Below, piece after piece: positions 11,511 through 25,590 of a stretch of 64,000 nucleotides of DNA; the first letter of the stretch is position 1, and each line of letters starts with the position of its first letter. The stretch lies in the NCBI GenBank assembly GCA_029717555.1, contig JAMDHS010000021.1, positions 1-64,000 of the forward strand, given 5' to 3'. This stretch comes from Peribolospora baueri. Lineage: Eukaryota > Basidiomycota > Peribolosporomycetes > Peribolosporales > Peribolosporaceae. The notes under the pieces are model-generated. The model made no database searches and had not been told where the DNA came from. It saw only the letters and a list, made by a program, of their open reading frames with translations. The translations under genes were made by a program, and so were the position numbers.

Positions 11511-12551
11511 TCAACATGCCATCAATGCCGCCAACTCGTCCAAATCCTCCACCACCACGTCCACAAATGCCAATTTGCTCGCCGCCTCTCTGCCTCCGCC
11601 ATCCCCTTCCGACGGTCTACCACATATGAACACGGTAGTCATACCATGCGATTTGGCCGCTTCGAGGTCATACAGATGTGCCGCTACCATGGCGCCTTGG
11701 GAGGGCTTTGCAGAGAGGCCTAGGAGGAAGAGGGAACGGAGATACATTACGGGAGAGGGCTTGAAGGTATTCAGCAGGTCGGCCTGCGACGCCATGGTCA
11801 TGGGAGTGTGGTAAGATTAAAAGCAACCTTTGAATTTATACAAGGCAGATTTGAGCTCACCGTCAGAATGAAGTCCCAGGGAAGGTTTGCATGCTTGGCC
11901 TGAATAGGGGTCGTGTGGGGCGAGATGGAAGAAGGCGAAGCAGGGTATGAACGATTTTGTAATGTCACACCGCTGTTGTCCGGTGACTCACCATGTCCAC
12001 CATGAGCTCGAGATTTCCGTTTGTCAACGCTCCCCTAACATATAAAGACAAGGGGATCGGTGATGACTCGCAGGCCCATGGCATCGCCAGCCGGCGTCGA
12101 GGCTCACTCACACCTTCATCGTAGACTTGAGCCTCTTCAAAGCCGGACATGAATCCTTCCAGCCATCCAGACGGTGCCAGGTCAGATTGAGCCTCTTCAG
12201 GTCCTCCTCATCCCACACGACCTTCAGAGGCCTCCACTCCTCTTCCTCTACCAGCCCTTTCAGGATGTCCAGATGCATCTCATCCACCGTAACATGCCTT
12301 TGACTTGCTTGGTCGCCACCATCGCGGACCTCCCCGCTGAGTTCTCGCGTACGCTGCAAGTAACCTTGTCTCCATGCAATGGCAAATGCATCAAAGTCAA
12401 GGGAGGAAAGCGAAGAAAGATGTGATCCGGAAGGGGTTGAAGAGGAAGAGAGGGCGGCAGAGCGAAGGGCGGAGGAGATGGTGCCCTTCCAGTCCACCAC
12501 GGTACCAAACACGTCAAAAAAGAGCGTCGAGACGAATTCAAGGGGGTTCAT
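11511..12551 (-). CDS. Haloacid dehalogenase-like hydrolase (type II, 2-haloacid dehalogenase family)
   Basis: Four exons: 12551-12112, 12034-11992, 11899-11861, 11783-11511; 264 residues, right for the family. HAD motif I reads FFDVFGTVVDWKG. The first Asp is the nucleophile, and the second position is Phe rather than Asp, as in L-2-haloacid dehalogenases, which do not need the usual acid/base Asp. Motif II is ALTNGN, the motif III Lys lies in TFKPSPVMYLRSL, and the final acidic loop is AAHLYDLEAAKSHGMTTVF. Exons 2 and 3 are only 43 and 39 nt, each pinned by conserved residues (VGALTNGN, AKHANLPWDFILT). The natural substrate is not predictable; many fungal members are annotated as dehalogenases without proof. 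It diverges from SIW14 and converges on MBF1. Confidence 0.9.
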
Positions 12552-13011
12552 TCCGTTCGTCTTCCTACGTCGCCTGCACGCCGATGTGAAAAGTCGAATA
12601 CAGAGTCAAGGCGATGCCGGCAAGAGCGCGCTCGAGTCGGACGACGTAGCCGTGTGGCGCCCGATCGATCGACTGCAGCGTCGTGTGCTCGTCGTACCAC
12701 GTTCCCGAGCCGGATCGCTCAGTTGGCGAATCACATAACGTATCACGTGCTAGGGAAGATGGCTGGGCTGGGCTCCTCCTGACGAGGTCTGGGCGAGCGG
12801 ACGATCAACGATCAACGAACGACGAAGCCACCGACCGGCTGCCATGCGCTGCTGCCAGCGCCTTCGCGAATGGTGAGGGAAAGAGCATCGGCAGCCTACC
12901 ACCAGCTGGCCTTGATGGACCCACTCGCCGCCAGCTTTTCTTCAACCCCATTCACGGCCCCTCTCAAGCACCTAGTGTCCTCGGCCGATCCACGCAGACC
13001 TGGACGCACGT
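12552..13011. promoter_or_regulatory. Divergent promoter region, HAD hydrolase / SIW14
   Basis: A 460 bp spacer between two divergent start codons. It contains TCACGTG at 12743-12749, a core E-box of the Cbf1/bHLH type. The motif is short enough to occur by chance in GC-rich DNA, so its function is only a possibility. Confidence 0.3.
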
Positions 13012-14583
<1,572 letters not shown>

Positions 14584-14889
14584 GACGGTAATCAGATCAA
14601 GCACGAACGACGCCAAAGTAGATGCAGACGCAGGACGCCGGACGTATAGCTCATTCACCGATCGACCCCATATGTCAACATGTATCATTAGCGCACTCGT
14701 CTTCGCGCCCCGTACATACTTTACTGTCACCTCGCATAGTAATTGTCGATACCCCGACCGTTCCGTTGCAATCGCAGATTGTCCCCATCCTTTTTGGCGA
14801 ACCGACGCTTGGCGTGAGCGGGCTCCTTGCTCACGCCACTGCTGAGCAGGCGTCGGCGAGGAATGGACGGTGCCAGCAAGGTATGACGT
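14584..14889. other. Convergent spacer after SIW14
   Basis: About 300 bp between the SIW14 stop and the stop of the putative minus-strand gene. No feature recognised. Confidence 0.4.
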
Positions 14890-15564
14890 CTAGTGTATGC
14901 TGAGATTACTCTTGTCTTTGCGCCAGTAGTCACCCCTGCTCAGCGCCTTGCCGATGATGCGCAAGGCGTCTCGTACCTCCTGTGCGTGTGCAGATGCATC
15001 CAGACGTTTTTGATTGCGGTCAAGGAACGTGACAGATAAATTAAAAAGAGGCGAGGAGAGAGAGATCGCGCGCGTCAGGCTCGTCGCTGGACAAGAGAAA
15101 GGTCACCGAGGAAGACGGCCATGGCGTGAGACGACGCTCTTTGCAAAGCTGCATGCTCACCGTGCTGCATGGGTGCCAGCTCGTGCCGAACGCGCCGGCG
15201 GAGAGCACGACGAGGCTGGCCGAACCGAGCTCCACGTTGACGTCCTTCTGGGCACGACGACGCCAGACCCGTTCTTGCCGTGAGCACCTGTCATCAGGCG
15301 TCTCGATCAGATAAGATAGGATTCGGGCTTAGGCGTTCGTGTCAGTCGCTCGCAAGCTGCTTGAACGTCGCGGTCGCGGTCGCGAACCAAATACTTTGTT
15401 AATGTTCCTTGACGTGTGCCCGTCCCGGCGTTCTTCCACGGCTCTGCATCTGAATATGATGGCTGGGAAGGGTTGGGCAACACGGGCTGGGCCTTCAGGG
15501 ACTTATAAGCCGTATCTGCTCTGCTCAAGATTCGCACCAGAAGGGAATCTTGCTCGCCGGACAT
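14890..15564 (-). CDS. Putative small protein of unknown function (128 residues)
   Basis: I do not recognise this gene. A spliced model fits: exons 15564-15395, 15287-15161 and 14979-14890, phases 2 and 0, giving 128 residues. The first exon starts MSGEQDSLLVRILSRADTA. The second holds a small hydrophobic stretch, ELGSASLVVLSAGAFGTSW. The last ends RDALRIIGKALSRGDYWRKD and stops shortly after. The last exon has clear protein-like codon choice and a clean cag acceptor. The first donor (gtattt) is weak, and another acceptor 35 bases further into exon 2 is possible. It sits between two well-supported genes on a strand that is otherwise empty. Treat as probable coding with uncertain joins. Confidence 0.4.
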
Positions 15565-15733
15565 TGGCTATTTGTTCCCATCTTTCCACTTCCTTCTCCT
15601 CCCGGGCAGCAGACTTACGTCACCATTCCATGCGACAAGGCAACACCCTACAACAACGGCATCGATCACTTGTCAAAGCGCTTTTTCACAAGCGCAGGCT
15701 CATTCGAACGACGACACGTGAATTATGGCATGG

Positions 15734-16974
15734 TTAAACGAGGCGGCGGAAGATGCGGGGGGCGGCGCAGTTGTCGACGCAGTGAAGGAGATGAACTGAC
15801 GGTGGGCAAGATGACGACAGCACGGTAGAGGACACGAAAAAAAGAAAAGCAAAGAGGCAGAGATGTTGGACAGTCGGCAAACGGAGGGTACGGATGCTTG
15901 GAAAGACCCGGAACAAATACGTAGAGCACTCACAGCTATCATGGACGCACCCGCCCAGTTGAGCATGGAATGGACAGGCGGACAGATAAGGAAGGAGAAG
16001 GTGAGCACAAGGATAAGCACTTATTGTGAGAGGCATTCGTGTTCAAGATGCCCGATACTCGTGCCACGGTTCAGCAAGCATGCGACCGGACATATGGTTT
16101 CTGCTGGTACGAGAGCGTGTGCCCTTACCGAAGGCGGAGAGAGACGAAAGGAAAGGCATTCCGGCCCACCCTGCCGGATCCCACCTAACATGGCACACAG
16201 CACGCTAACCCGAGGCCGAAGAGACGCCCGAATACTCACAGTTCCTCAACGCAGTCCTCACCCTTGAAGCCACGACCCTCCTCAATACGCTTTTCGCATT
16301 CCTCGAAGTGGTGCTTGACGGAGGCGCAAGCCTTGGAGTTTTCGCATTCTTGGGTGGCAGTGGAAAAGGCCGTCGAGAGTGCAGCAGGGGCACAAACATT
16401 AAGGGAAAGAAGCGAAAGTATTTGAGCTGACGATAACTCCACGGCCGAGAAACGACGGTACGGTGGAAATTGCTGTCATCGGTTTCGCAAAGGACGTTGT
16501 GCTCGGTCGGACCACATGATCCGCAAAGCCCCCGTCCAGCGACTTTGTGACCAACACATATGACTAGTTGATACTCACCTTCCCTTATGGCGGGGGCGGG
16601 CTGATGCAGAAGACAAATAGCGCACGAAGAAGGAGGCGAAAGGGAAACAGATCAGGGCCGCGCTGAAGAGAGCAGGTCAGACAGCTGGAAGAGAAACCAG
16701 GACGGTCGACACTCACGTCCTCTGGCTCTTCCTCGCCCTCTTCCTCGCCCATCTCCTCCTCACTGCCCCCCAAATCGGCGCCCTTCTCTCCTCCGTTGCC
16801 GCCGCCGTCCGCACTCACTCTCTCCCACGATTCGCTGTCCTCCCCCTCCTTCTCATCGTCCGCGTGGGCAACGGGAAGAACATCGAAGACGAAAGTGGAG
16901 AAGGGGGCGAAAACGGAGTCAGTGTGCGTGACCACGTCACCGGCCGCGCTGTCACTGGAGCTGTTGCTGTGCAT
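15734..16974 (-). CDS. QCR6: Ubiquinol-cytochrome c reductase subunit 6 (acidic hinge protein)
   Basis: Subunit of respiratory complex III on the intermembrane-space side, helping cytochrome c docking and cytochrome c1 stability. Exons: 16974-16717, 16600-16579, 16348-16240, 15935-15934 (two bases), 15795-15734; 150 residues. The N-terminus carries a long acidic run (GGSEEEMGEEEGEEEPED), the hinge. The conserved C-terminal helical hairpin follows: ECENSKACASVKHHFEECEK, RGFKGEDCVEEL, FHLLHCVDNCAAPRIFRRLV, with its paired cysteines. Exon 3 ends in phase 2 (CT) and the last exon starts TT CAT, so an exon of length 2 modulo 3 must lie between them. CT at 15935-15934, preceded by tag and followed by gtgagt, gives VEELFHLLHC without gain or loss against the yeast pattern VEEFFHLQH (from memory). 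The identity is firm; the microexon is inferred. Confidence 0.9.
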
Positions 16975-17483
16975 GGTGGATCGAGGTGGGAGGGAGGGAA
17001 TGAGTGGGGTGAAGGTATGTCTGTGTTACGTAACGTGCTCCACGCCGCAGAAAGGTAGTATAAGCAGCGCTCTCATTCTGATGGGATCATGGTTACCGAT
17101 GTCCACCATCCGCTGCGTATGGGCTCTCGCCGCTGAAGTCAGGCGTCGTGGCTGCAACGCGCCTTTCGCTCACCATTAGACCGGCTTGAATCGCAAGGGA
17201 AGGACGTCCGAGGTCGTCACCTGGTATCACGCAGGTCTCACAGGCTAAGGAGCCTATAGGCACCGCATTGGAGGCTGGCACTTCTTCCGCCGTTCTCTAC
17301 GCTCGGGACATCCATGAAGAAACGCTGCTTCCTTCAGGCGATGAAGCTCGCCCGACCGCGCCGTCGTTGTCTATTCCAGCCGATCTAGAGCTAGATCTAG
17401 TCCTCTCTATCCGTCACAGCAGAAACCTAAGACGCTGCCTCCGGCTTCCAACTGGCGCCTGCTCTCCTCACCGACCTATAACA
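16975..17483. other. Spacer upstream of QCR6
   Basis: About 500 bp between the QCR6 start and the stop of the thioesterase gene; expected to hold the QCR6 promoter. No gene or clear site recognised. Confidence 0.4.
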
Positions 17484-18656
17484 TCACTCGTAGGCCTCCC
17501 GGATGTTCCGTGAAAGCAACAACTTCGCATGCTTAGGCTCCACAAATATCGCCTTGGCCTCCGCAAGGAGCTTTCCACTCTCGTCCTCGATAGTACCTCG
17601 GACAATGGCTTTGCGACCTTTTGTGCTGACGGGATAGGTTCGGATGACAAGGAATTGGTCGGCAAGGGTCGGGGCTGGTGGAGAATAGGAGGCAGAGAGA
17701 GGCACGCGGTCAATGAGCTGGCAGACGGCACACCCGGCTGCATTTGACTCGCTCACCTCGATAATCCATCTCGAGCCGAGCCGTTACTCCGACGTTCGAG
17801 GGAAGGTTGTAAAAGGCCTAACAGGAAGGAGACGAAAGGTCGCTCGACTTGAGCATAATCCTCCTCTTGCTGCCTTTAACCTGAGCTCTCTAAAGCCATG
17901 TAAACTTACCGTCCTAGCCAACGCCTCGTCGCACAGAGTGGCTAGTAAGCCGCCATGAACGATGCCGTCATGTCCACATAGACTCCTTCCCGCATGGATG
18001 ATCAGCACGCTCTCCCCGGTCAGCCCCTCCTTCCCCGGTTGTCCGTTCTTGGTGAACACTAGTGGCGGCACAGCCAACTTGCCTGGGCCTCTCAGCGAAC
18101 CTGCTGTAAGGCTGTGTTGGAGCTTGGATGGAGGGTAACGAAGGTAGGGCCGGGATTCTTTATAGGCCGGCACAGAAGACGAGGCGGAGAGGGGGTCCGT
18201 CAACGGGTTAGCTCCACGGGCCGCCACCGCTTGGGTGGGCGACTGGGAGGATTGGTCATCGGCAGAAGCTCCCACGGGCGCATCCAACTTCTCCGCCCTG
18301 AGCTTCTTCACGATCGGCAGCGCCTGCAGACGCTCCTCTATGACCTGTGTTTGCGCCCTTCCTTCCTCCGAATCTGCTGGGGGCGAGGGAGGTGCGGGGC
18401 GGGGGTAGACGAGCGTGTAGAGCGCTGGAGGGTAGGCTGTCCCTAACGCGTAGCCCCCTACAAGGCCAGAAGCTAGGAGAAGAAGTCTGGATAGAAGGCC
18501 GGTTCGAGGCGCTGGCGGTGGGGCTGCAGACGACGAGAGAGAACGGCCATTGTAGATTGACGAAGAGCACGGATGTACCGAGCCCGGCAGAAGCAATAAT
18601 CGGCCGGCGCGCATACGTCGTCGCGCGAGCGAGGGCAGGAAAGCAGTGCAGGTCAT
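17484..18656 (-). CDS. Mitochondrial hotdog-fold thioesterase family protein
   Basis: Three exons: 18656-17910, 17817-17757, 17674-17484; 332 residues. The N-terminus is rich in Arg, Ser and Leu with few acids, like a mitochondrial presequence. A hydrophobic segment (LLSRLLLLASGLVGGYALG) follows near residues 50-70, suggesting an inner-membrane anchor. The hotdog core carries the signature CGHDGIVHGGLLATLCDEAL and continues across the junctions as TAFYNLPSNVGVTARLEMDY and APTLADQFLVIRTYPVSTKG, ending in a strand with GRKAIVRGTIEDESGKLLAE. Members hydrolyse acyl-CoA thioesters; the HGG motif is typical of the PaaI/THEM4 group. The substrate is unknown. Yeast Fmp10 may be a relative, but I cannot verify that. 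Confidence 0.88.
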
Positions 18657-19238
18657 CGCACAGCAAACTTCAGCGAAAGCGAAAGCGGTAGCGTCAAGCG
18701 AGAGAAAGAGAAGTGAAAGGTTGGGAAGCGAAGGGCGAGCTGCTCTCCAGAAGGGCGATAGGATGGAGGTGGACGAGGATCTTAGGAAGGCAACCTGCCT
18801 CCGGGTTCCGGCGTTCCAGATTCCCCGCTCCGGTGGTCACGTGCTGTTACTAAGCCTCAGACATCGGAGCGGGGGCAACGGATGACCCGAAGCACGGCAT
18901 GAAGCCCGACGAGGTCGCAAGCGCGCCGGTGACTGGAGAGAAAGAATAGATATCGCAGTCTCAAGCTACTCAACCACACCCATCTGCCGAAACTTGCCCA
19001 GTTCGGGTTAGTCACCACCAGTTGGTGGTAACAAGTAACATCATAACAATTCCATTGACAATTCCATTGCGAAAGACGTTACGCAAGATTGCGAGGCGAG
19101 GAAAAACGAAGTAGGCAAGGGTGACAGAGAGAGTAGGAGAGGGGAGGGGAGGGGAGGGGAAACTTGATCAGAGGGCGCCGGAGAGGCTCATGGCTGAACC
19201 TGCCAGGCCCGTCCAAAATTGTCGACCAATATTCTAGA
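18657..19238. other. Spacer upstream of the thioesterase gene
   Basis: About 580 bp between the thioesterase start and the MET17 stop. A TCACGTG E-box-like motif lies at 18837-18843, about 180 bp upstream of the thioesterase ATG; chance occurrence is possible. A (GGGGA)n run sits near 19140-19160. No gene seen. Confidence 0.4.
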
Positions 19239-21337
<2,099 letters not shown>

Positions 21338-21928
21338 GGTTTCTACGAATGTCCTTTGGTAGTTGAGGGAATGAGAAGAACAGATGATAGTTGCCTAATG
21401 AGGTGTCGCCGGAAAGGGTCGTGGGTAAGGGAGGTGAGTAGTGACAGTGATGGTCGTGGACCAAGCAAGGCGATGGTGGTATGTGATGGCTTTTATTCTC
21501 TTTCCGCGCCTGTCTCGCCGCTTCGGACGTCCATCCATCATCCGCCGCTACTCCTCCGTCTCGTTCTCCGCTCCTCCGCCATCTCTCTCTCTTCGTCGCC
21601 GTCCTTTGGACAGAACGAAACGTTTTGCACAAACGCCATTGCGATGGCGTGCTCGCTGCGGCAACCGGTCGGATGGAGACCGGATCAGTTCTTCTGCGGG
21701 GCGCCCTCGATCACATTGCCGCAGCAGCCAGCGAACGGAACCAAGCGCAAGCTATGTCGTAAATAGCGCAATGTAGACAGACGTACTTGTCAGCCACGAC
21801 GGCGCAGGGTTCCCTAACATCGAGCTTGAGCAGTGTTCGGCGATTGCGCAGAAAATGTCGAGCTCCGCATGTCTTTACACAGCCAGCCTTCCGATTCCAA
21901 TGCGTTCCATGCGATCCACGGCAACCAT
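21338..21928. other. Spacer upstream of MET17
   Basis: About 590 bp holding the MET17 promoter and the 3' end of the neighbouring hydrolase gene. No CACGTG motif for Cbf1 was seen here by eye. No gene recognised. Confidence 0.4.
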
Positions 21929-23493
21929 CTAGAAGCCAGCCAAGAATCGGCCCAACAAGCCCACGAACTTGTCACCGGCATCCAGCATGGGCAAATGTCC
22001 GCTCCCTTCCACGGCCTCGAACGTCGCCTGGCCGCCCTCGGCACGGATCTGCTTGGCGAGCTTTCCGAGCGTCTCGGGCAATTTGCCATCCTTCTTGCCG
22101 GCGATGAGCATGACTTTCTTCTGCTTGAGCGCCGCGACGAGGCCGGCCGAGAGGAGGTCATAGTCCTGCAACGCTCTCGCCCCGCGCTCGAAGCCGTCTA
22201 CCGAGGTATTCTCGATCATGTCCAGTACCACTTTGCCGCACTTGCCCTCAGCCCGGTAATCGCTTCCCTCTGGGAACCAGCGCGAGGCAGTCGCACGCGC
22301 CAGGGCGGGCATGCCATCCTTGCGAGCCAGCGCGATCCGCTCATCCCACGCCGCCTTGTTCGCAGCCGGAGACGCAGGCTGCGTGTCGCACGCGACCACA
22401 GCGTCGCACCGATCCGAGTGACGAAGACCGAAGGCGAGCGCCGTCGCCCCTCCCTGAGACACGCCCACGACGGCTTTGAGCTTCTTGACTCCGAGATGAT
22501 CGAGGAGGATAGCGAGATCATCAGCGAGCTGAGCAATGGTGCAAGGCTCTGCAGGGATGGAAGAGCGACCGTGTCCGCGCTGGTCGTAGACGATCAGGTT
22601 GTACGACTCGCGCAGGGCCGCGAAGGTGGTACGCCAGAGGGAGAGGTCGGTGAGTAGGCTGTTCACAAACGCCAGCCAGGGTTTGTCCGCTCCCGCTACC
22701 GAGATCTGGGCATAGAGTGTTACATCGGCTTTGACGGAGCCCGGAGAAGGAACAGGGACGTAGACGGGGTTGACGGCCGGCTGAGGTAGGAACACCCTAG
22801 CTTTGTCGTCCACGTCAAGAGCGACGAGGAAGCGAGAGACCATGTTGTAGCATGCCACAGTGCTCGTCGCCTCCACCATCTGCTGCTCCACTCCTGCTCC
22901 CTCGTACCCAGCCCTCTTGGCGCTCGACCCGGCCCGCTGAAACTCTTGTTTGAGCTGGTCAAACACCGCATCGGGCACCTTGATCTCCTTCGTCATGGTA
23001 TCTGCAAAGGCTAGCGCTGCTGACTGTAGCGGCGAGAGGGGCTCGGTGGACGCGGAGGAGAGCGGAGAGAGAGGGGTGCGGGTCACATCACCGATCACCG
23101 CCAGCTGGGGGACGGTGAGGCCACCGGCACGCCCGACGTGCTCGTGGTGCTCCCATTCAAAGGTCGCAGAGTTGTGTGCGGCCACGCGAAGGATCTGTCG
23201 GGGTTACCAGTGAAGGAACCAGTCAGACGAGCAGCCGGTCCGTCAGTACGCCCGCTACACGCAGCGCTCGACGATGAGAGACTTACCAGAAGCTCACGGA
23301 GGTCGTCAGTCAAAGAGGTCTTTGTGCGAATGGAGCCCAACAAGCTGTTCCACCCATCAGCGACGGAGGAGGCGTGGAGAAGGGTGCCGTCCAACGGGGT
23401 GATGTCCCTCCCGGAAGCGGCCCTACGCTCGCGGATCCTGTCAGCCACGGCGTCTTCTCCCTTGGGAGGGATGCGGTAGGGGAAACGGGGCAT
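21929..23493 (-). CDS. Fusion of carboxymuconolactone decarboxylase-like and alpha/beta-hydrolase domains
   Basis: Two exons, 23493-23287 and 23194-21929; 490 residues from the ATG at 23493. The N-terminal half resembles the CMD/AhpD fold: ILRVAAHNSATFEWEHHEHV followed by GRAGGLTVPQLAVI. The C-terminal half is an alpha/beta hydrolase with YDQRGHGRSS, the nucleophile elbow GVSQGG, a late Asp (AGKKDGKLP) and the catalytic His in EGSGHLPML, like 3-oxoadipate enol-lactonase. Together these suggest protocatechuate/beta-ketoadipate catabolism or a similar ring-cleavage route, by analogy with bacterial PcaL, where the same two activities are fused in the opposite order. No pathway neighbours are present. 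A strong acceptor (ctccag) lies just upstream of the chosen start and the frame stays open to it, so an extra 5' exon is possible. Confidence 0.85.
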
Positions 23494-23809
23494 GTTGCGG
23501 GGGAGGTTGCGACGGAGCGTGGTGGGCAACTGGAGATGGAAGTGAGAGGTGACAGGGATGGAAGACAGCGCATCGGCGGGGTCGGTTGTTGCCCATCATC
23601 TCTAGAATGGTTCTCCCATGGGGAAATGGAGCAGTGCGCGTATACAAACCATGTACATGTACTCGCGTTGATACACTTGAGTGCCCCGATTGCGATCGCC
23701 CTAATCTCGGCAAGCACGATCAGCGCCAGGCTCGCCGCGTCGCGCGAATGTGTCCTTCCATCAGCCTTTCAAAGTCGTCACACACAGATCGTCACCCATT
23801 CTGCAGTCG
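23494..23809. other. Divergent promoter region, fusion hydrolase / STYX-like
   Basis: A 316 bp spacer between divergent start codons. It includes a pyrimidine tract and acceptor-like ctccag next to the minus-strand gene, which may belong to a 5' intron of that gene. Confidence 0.4.
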
Positions 23810-24870
23810 ATGGCTGACCCGTTGGAACAGGGAGAGCACGCGGTGGAGTGGAAGTGAGTCGCAAGGTAGAGCACCGCACTATCGCCGCCGGTCGCTGGTC
23901 CTGACGAAATCTCGATCTGTTTGCCGCTCCTCAGATATCACATGCGCTACGAATGTCAGGAGATCCTACCCTTTCTTTACCTCGGCCCCTCGGAAGCGGG
24001 CAAGTCTCTGCCCACTCTCCTTTCCTTAGGCATCACCTCGATCATTGTTCTCCGCTCCCCTTCCGAGTCCTTCTTCCTCAAACCCCGCTTTCCGGACCGC
24101 TTCGCCTACCTCGTCCTGGACGTGACCGACAATGAGAACGAGAACCTCATCAAGATTTACCCTCGCGCCAAGGAGTTCATATTTGAAACCATGCGTGCTC
24201 AGGGCAAGGTGCTGGTGCACTGCGTTGGAGGGATCAGCAGGGCACCCGCCCTCGTGACCATGTTCTTGATGGAGTACAAGGCGCTGAGCTGTGACGAGGC
24301 GTTTCACTACGTGCAATCGAGGCGGTATTGTGCGCACCTGAGCCCTGTGAGTGCCCACTTGTTTCTCCCTCCATGCTGCTAGGCATCTGTTCTAGATTGT
24401 GGAGCCTTGGTCTTCAATGTTGCTAACTAGTCTGCCCACACGTTTTGCTACTTTCAACGTAGGGATTTTCCATTCAGATGAGGGTGAGCGTACTGCGCCC
24501 TCTCTTTGCCTGACCTTACCGTAATGTCGCTCATCTGCCTGTGTCGGGTGAACTTCTGTCGCGTTTTCTAAAGGAGTTTGAGCCGATTTACAAGGCGGCT
24601 CAAACCATCGCTGGTCGTGCGGACTTGAATGCGCCGCCAGACGAGAGCAAAGCGAGGAGGAAACGAGAAATGGAAATAGACAGGTGAGAAAGTGGCGATG
24701 GTTGTCACCGATGGTCGTCGGTGCGCTTTCGGAGTCTTCATCTGACTTTCGGGCTCATGTTGCGCTTCTTTTGTCTGGCTATCCCCTCCAGTGATGGTGA
24801 GGGCGCACAAACTGAAGTCGCACGTCGAAGACATCTCCCTCCAGAATCCGCAATAGCCGCATCCATGTGA
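23810..24870 (+). CDS. STYX-like dual-specificity phosphatase with intact catalytic Cys
   Basis: Five exons: 23810-23853, 23935-24346, 24463-24483, 24574-24683, 24792-24870; 221 residues. The DSP domain fills residues 18-170: ECQEILPFLYLGPSEAGKSL, then LVLDVTDNENENL with the general-acid region, then the P-loop VHCVGGISRAPALV with Cys about 111 and Arg about 117, then YVQSRRYCAHLSPGFSIQM and EFEPIY. The spacing and the GFSIQ..EFEPIY tail match human STYX, a pseudophosphatase in which this Cys is Gly; here the Cys is present, so activity is likely. Exon 3 is 21 nt and encodes exactly GFSIQMR. The tail is basic, then acidic, and may hold a nuclear signal. The substrate is unknown. Confidence 0.9.
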
Positions 24871-25590
24871 AATTGAGGTCCTCCCGTTCTTCGACCCCTT
24901 CTCTCCTTCACTTCATCGCGCAAAACTGTCTTGGTTCAAGGCGTTCTCCCGTCTTGCGAGTACACCATACATCTCTTGTTTCGTGGAGCCGGATTCTGCA
25001 AATCCCCACGGCATCAGAGGGTGCCGCCGACGATCAAAACGTCTGCATTGTTGTCCGCACCGCCAAACAAGTCGTCGTTCTGCTTCTTATTTCCTTCTCC
25101 GGGCTTATCCTACCCCAGTTCGCGCCCGCTCTCCCCGTCGTCCGCCCCCCCTTCTCACAGTCCAATCAGCTCTCCACCACTGTATAACTCCGGCACGATC
25201 CACCCTTCCGCGTTCAAGCTCCACATCGAGCGATGCACTTCTCCGAGGACCTTGTTCATCTTTGTCGACATACCCTGTTTTAGTACTTATCCAGCTTGCG
25301 CTCTGGCAAACTGAGTGATCGAACGCAATCCGTGTGCTTTCTCATACAAGGATGATTCGAAGCTCGCACGTGGAAGACTGATAAATGCCAGCCATCACGA
25401 GTGTAAGCATCCGGGGATCGGGAGAGGTCGGTCAAAAGCTCCACATCAACTCCTGCGACGTTCCTCTTCCTCTTCTCTCCGACTCGGCGTCGGTGCGCGT
25501 GCTTGGGTGCGCCTTGTCCTCTTCGTCTTCAAACGTCTCCCTGGCCGCCGACGATCGACGTCCAGCTCGAGACGTATCCCGCTACCGCAG
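24871..25590. other. Spacer / 5' leader of the DUF1275 gene
   Basis: About 720 bp between the STYX-like stop and the DUF1275 start. The frame of the next gene is open upstream to 25315, but the sequence there is not conserved-looking and is probably leader. No separate gene recognised. Confidence 0.4.

Noticed and set aside
15600-15737. Plus-strand frame with protein-like look (TYVTIPCDKATPYNNG)
   Set aside because: No start, donor or partner exons could be joined to it, and another frame in the same stretch looks equally good; probably chance.
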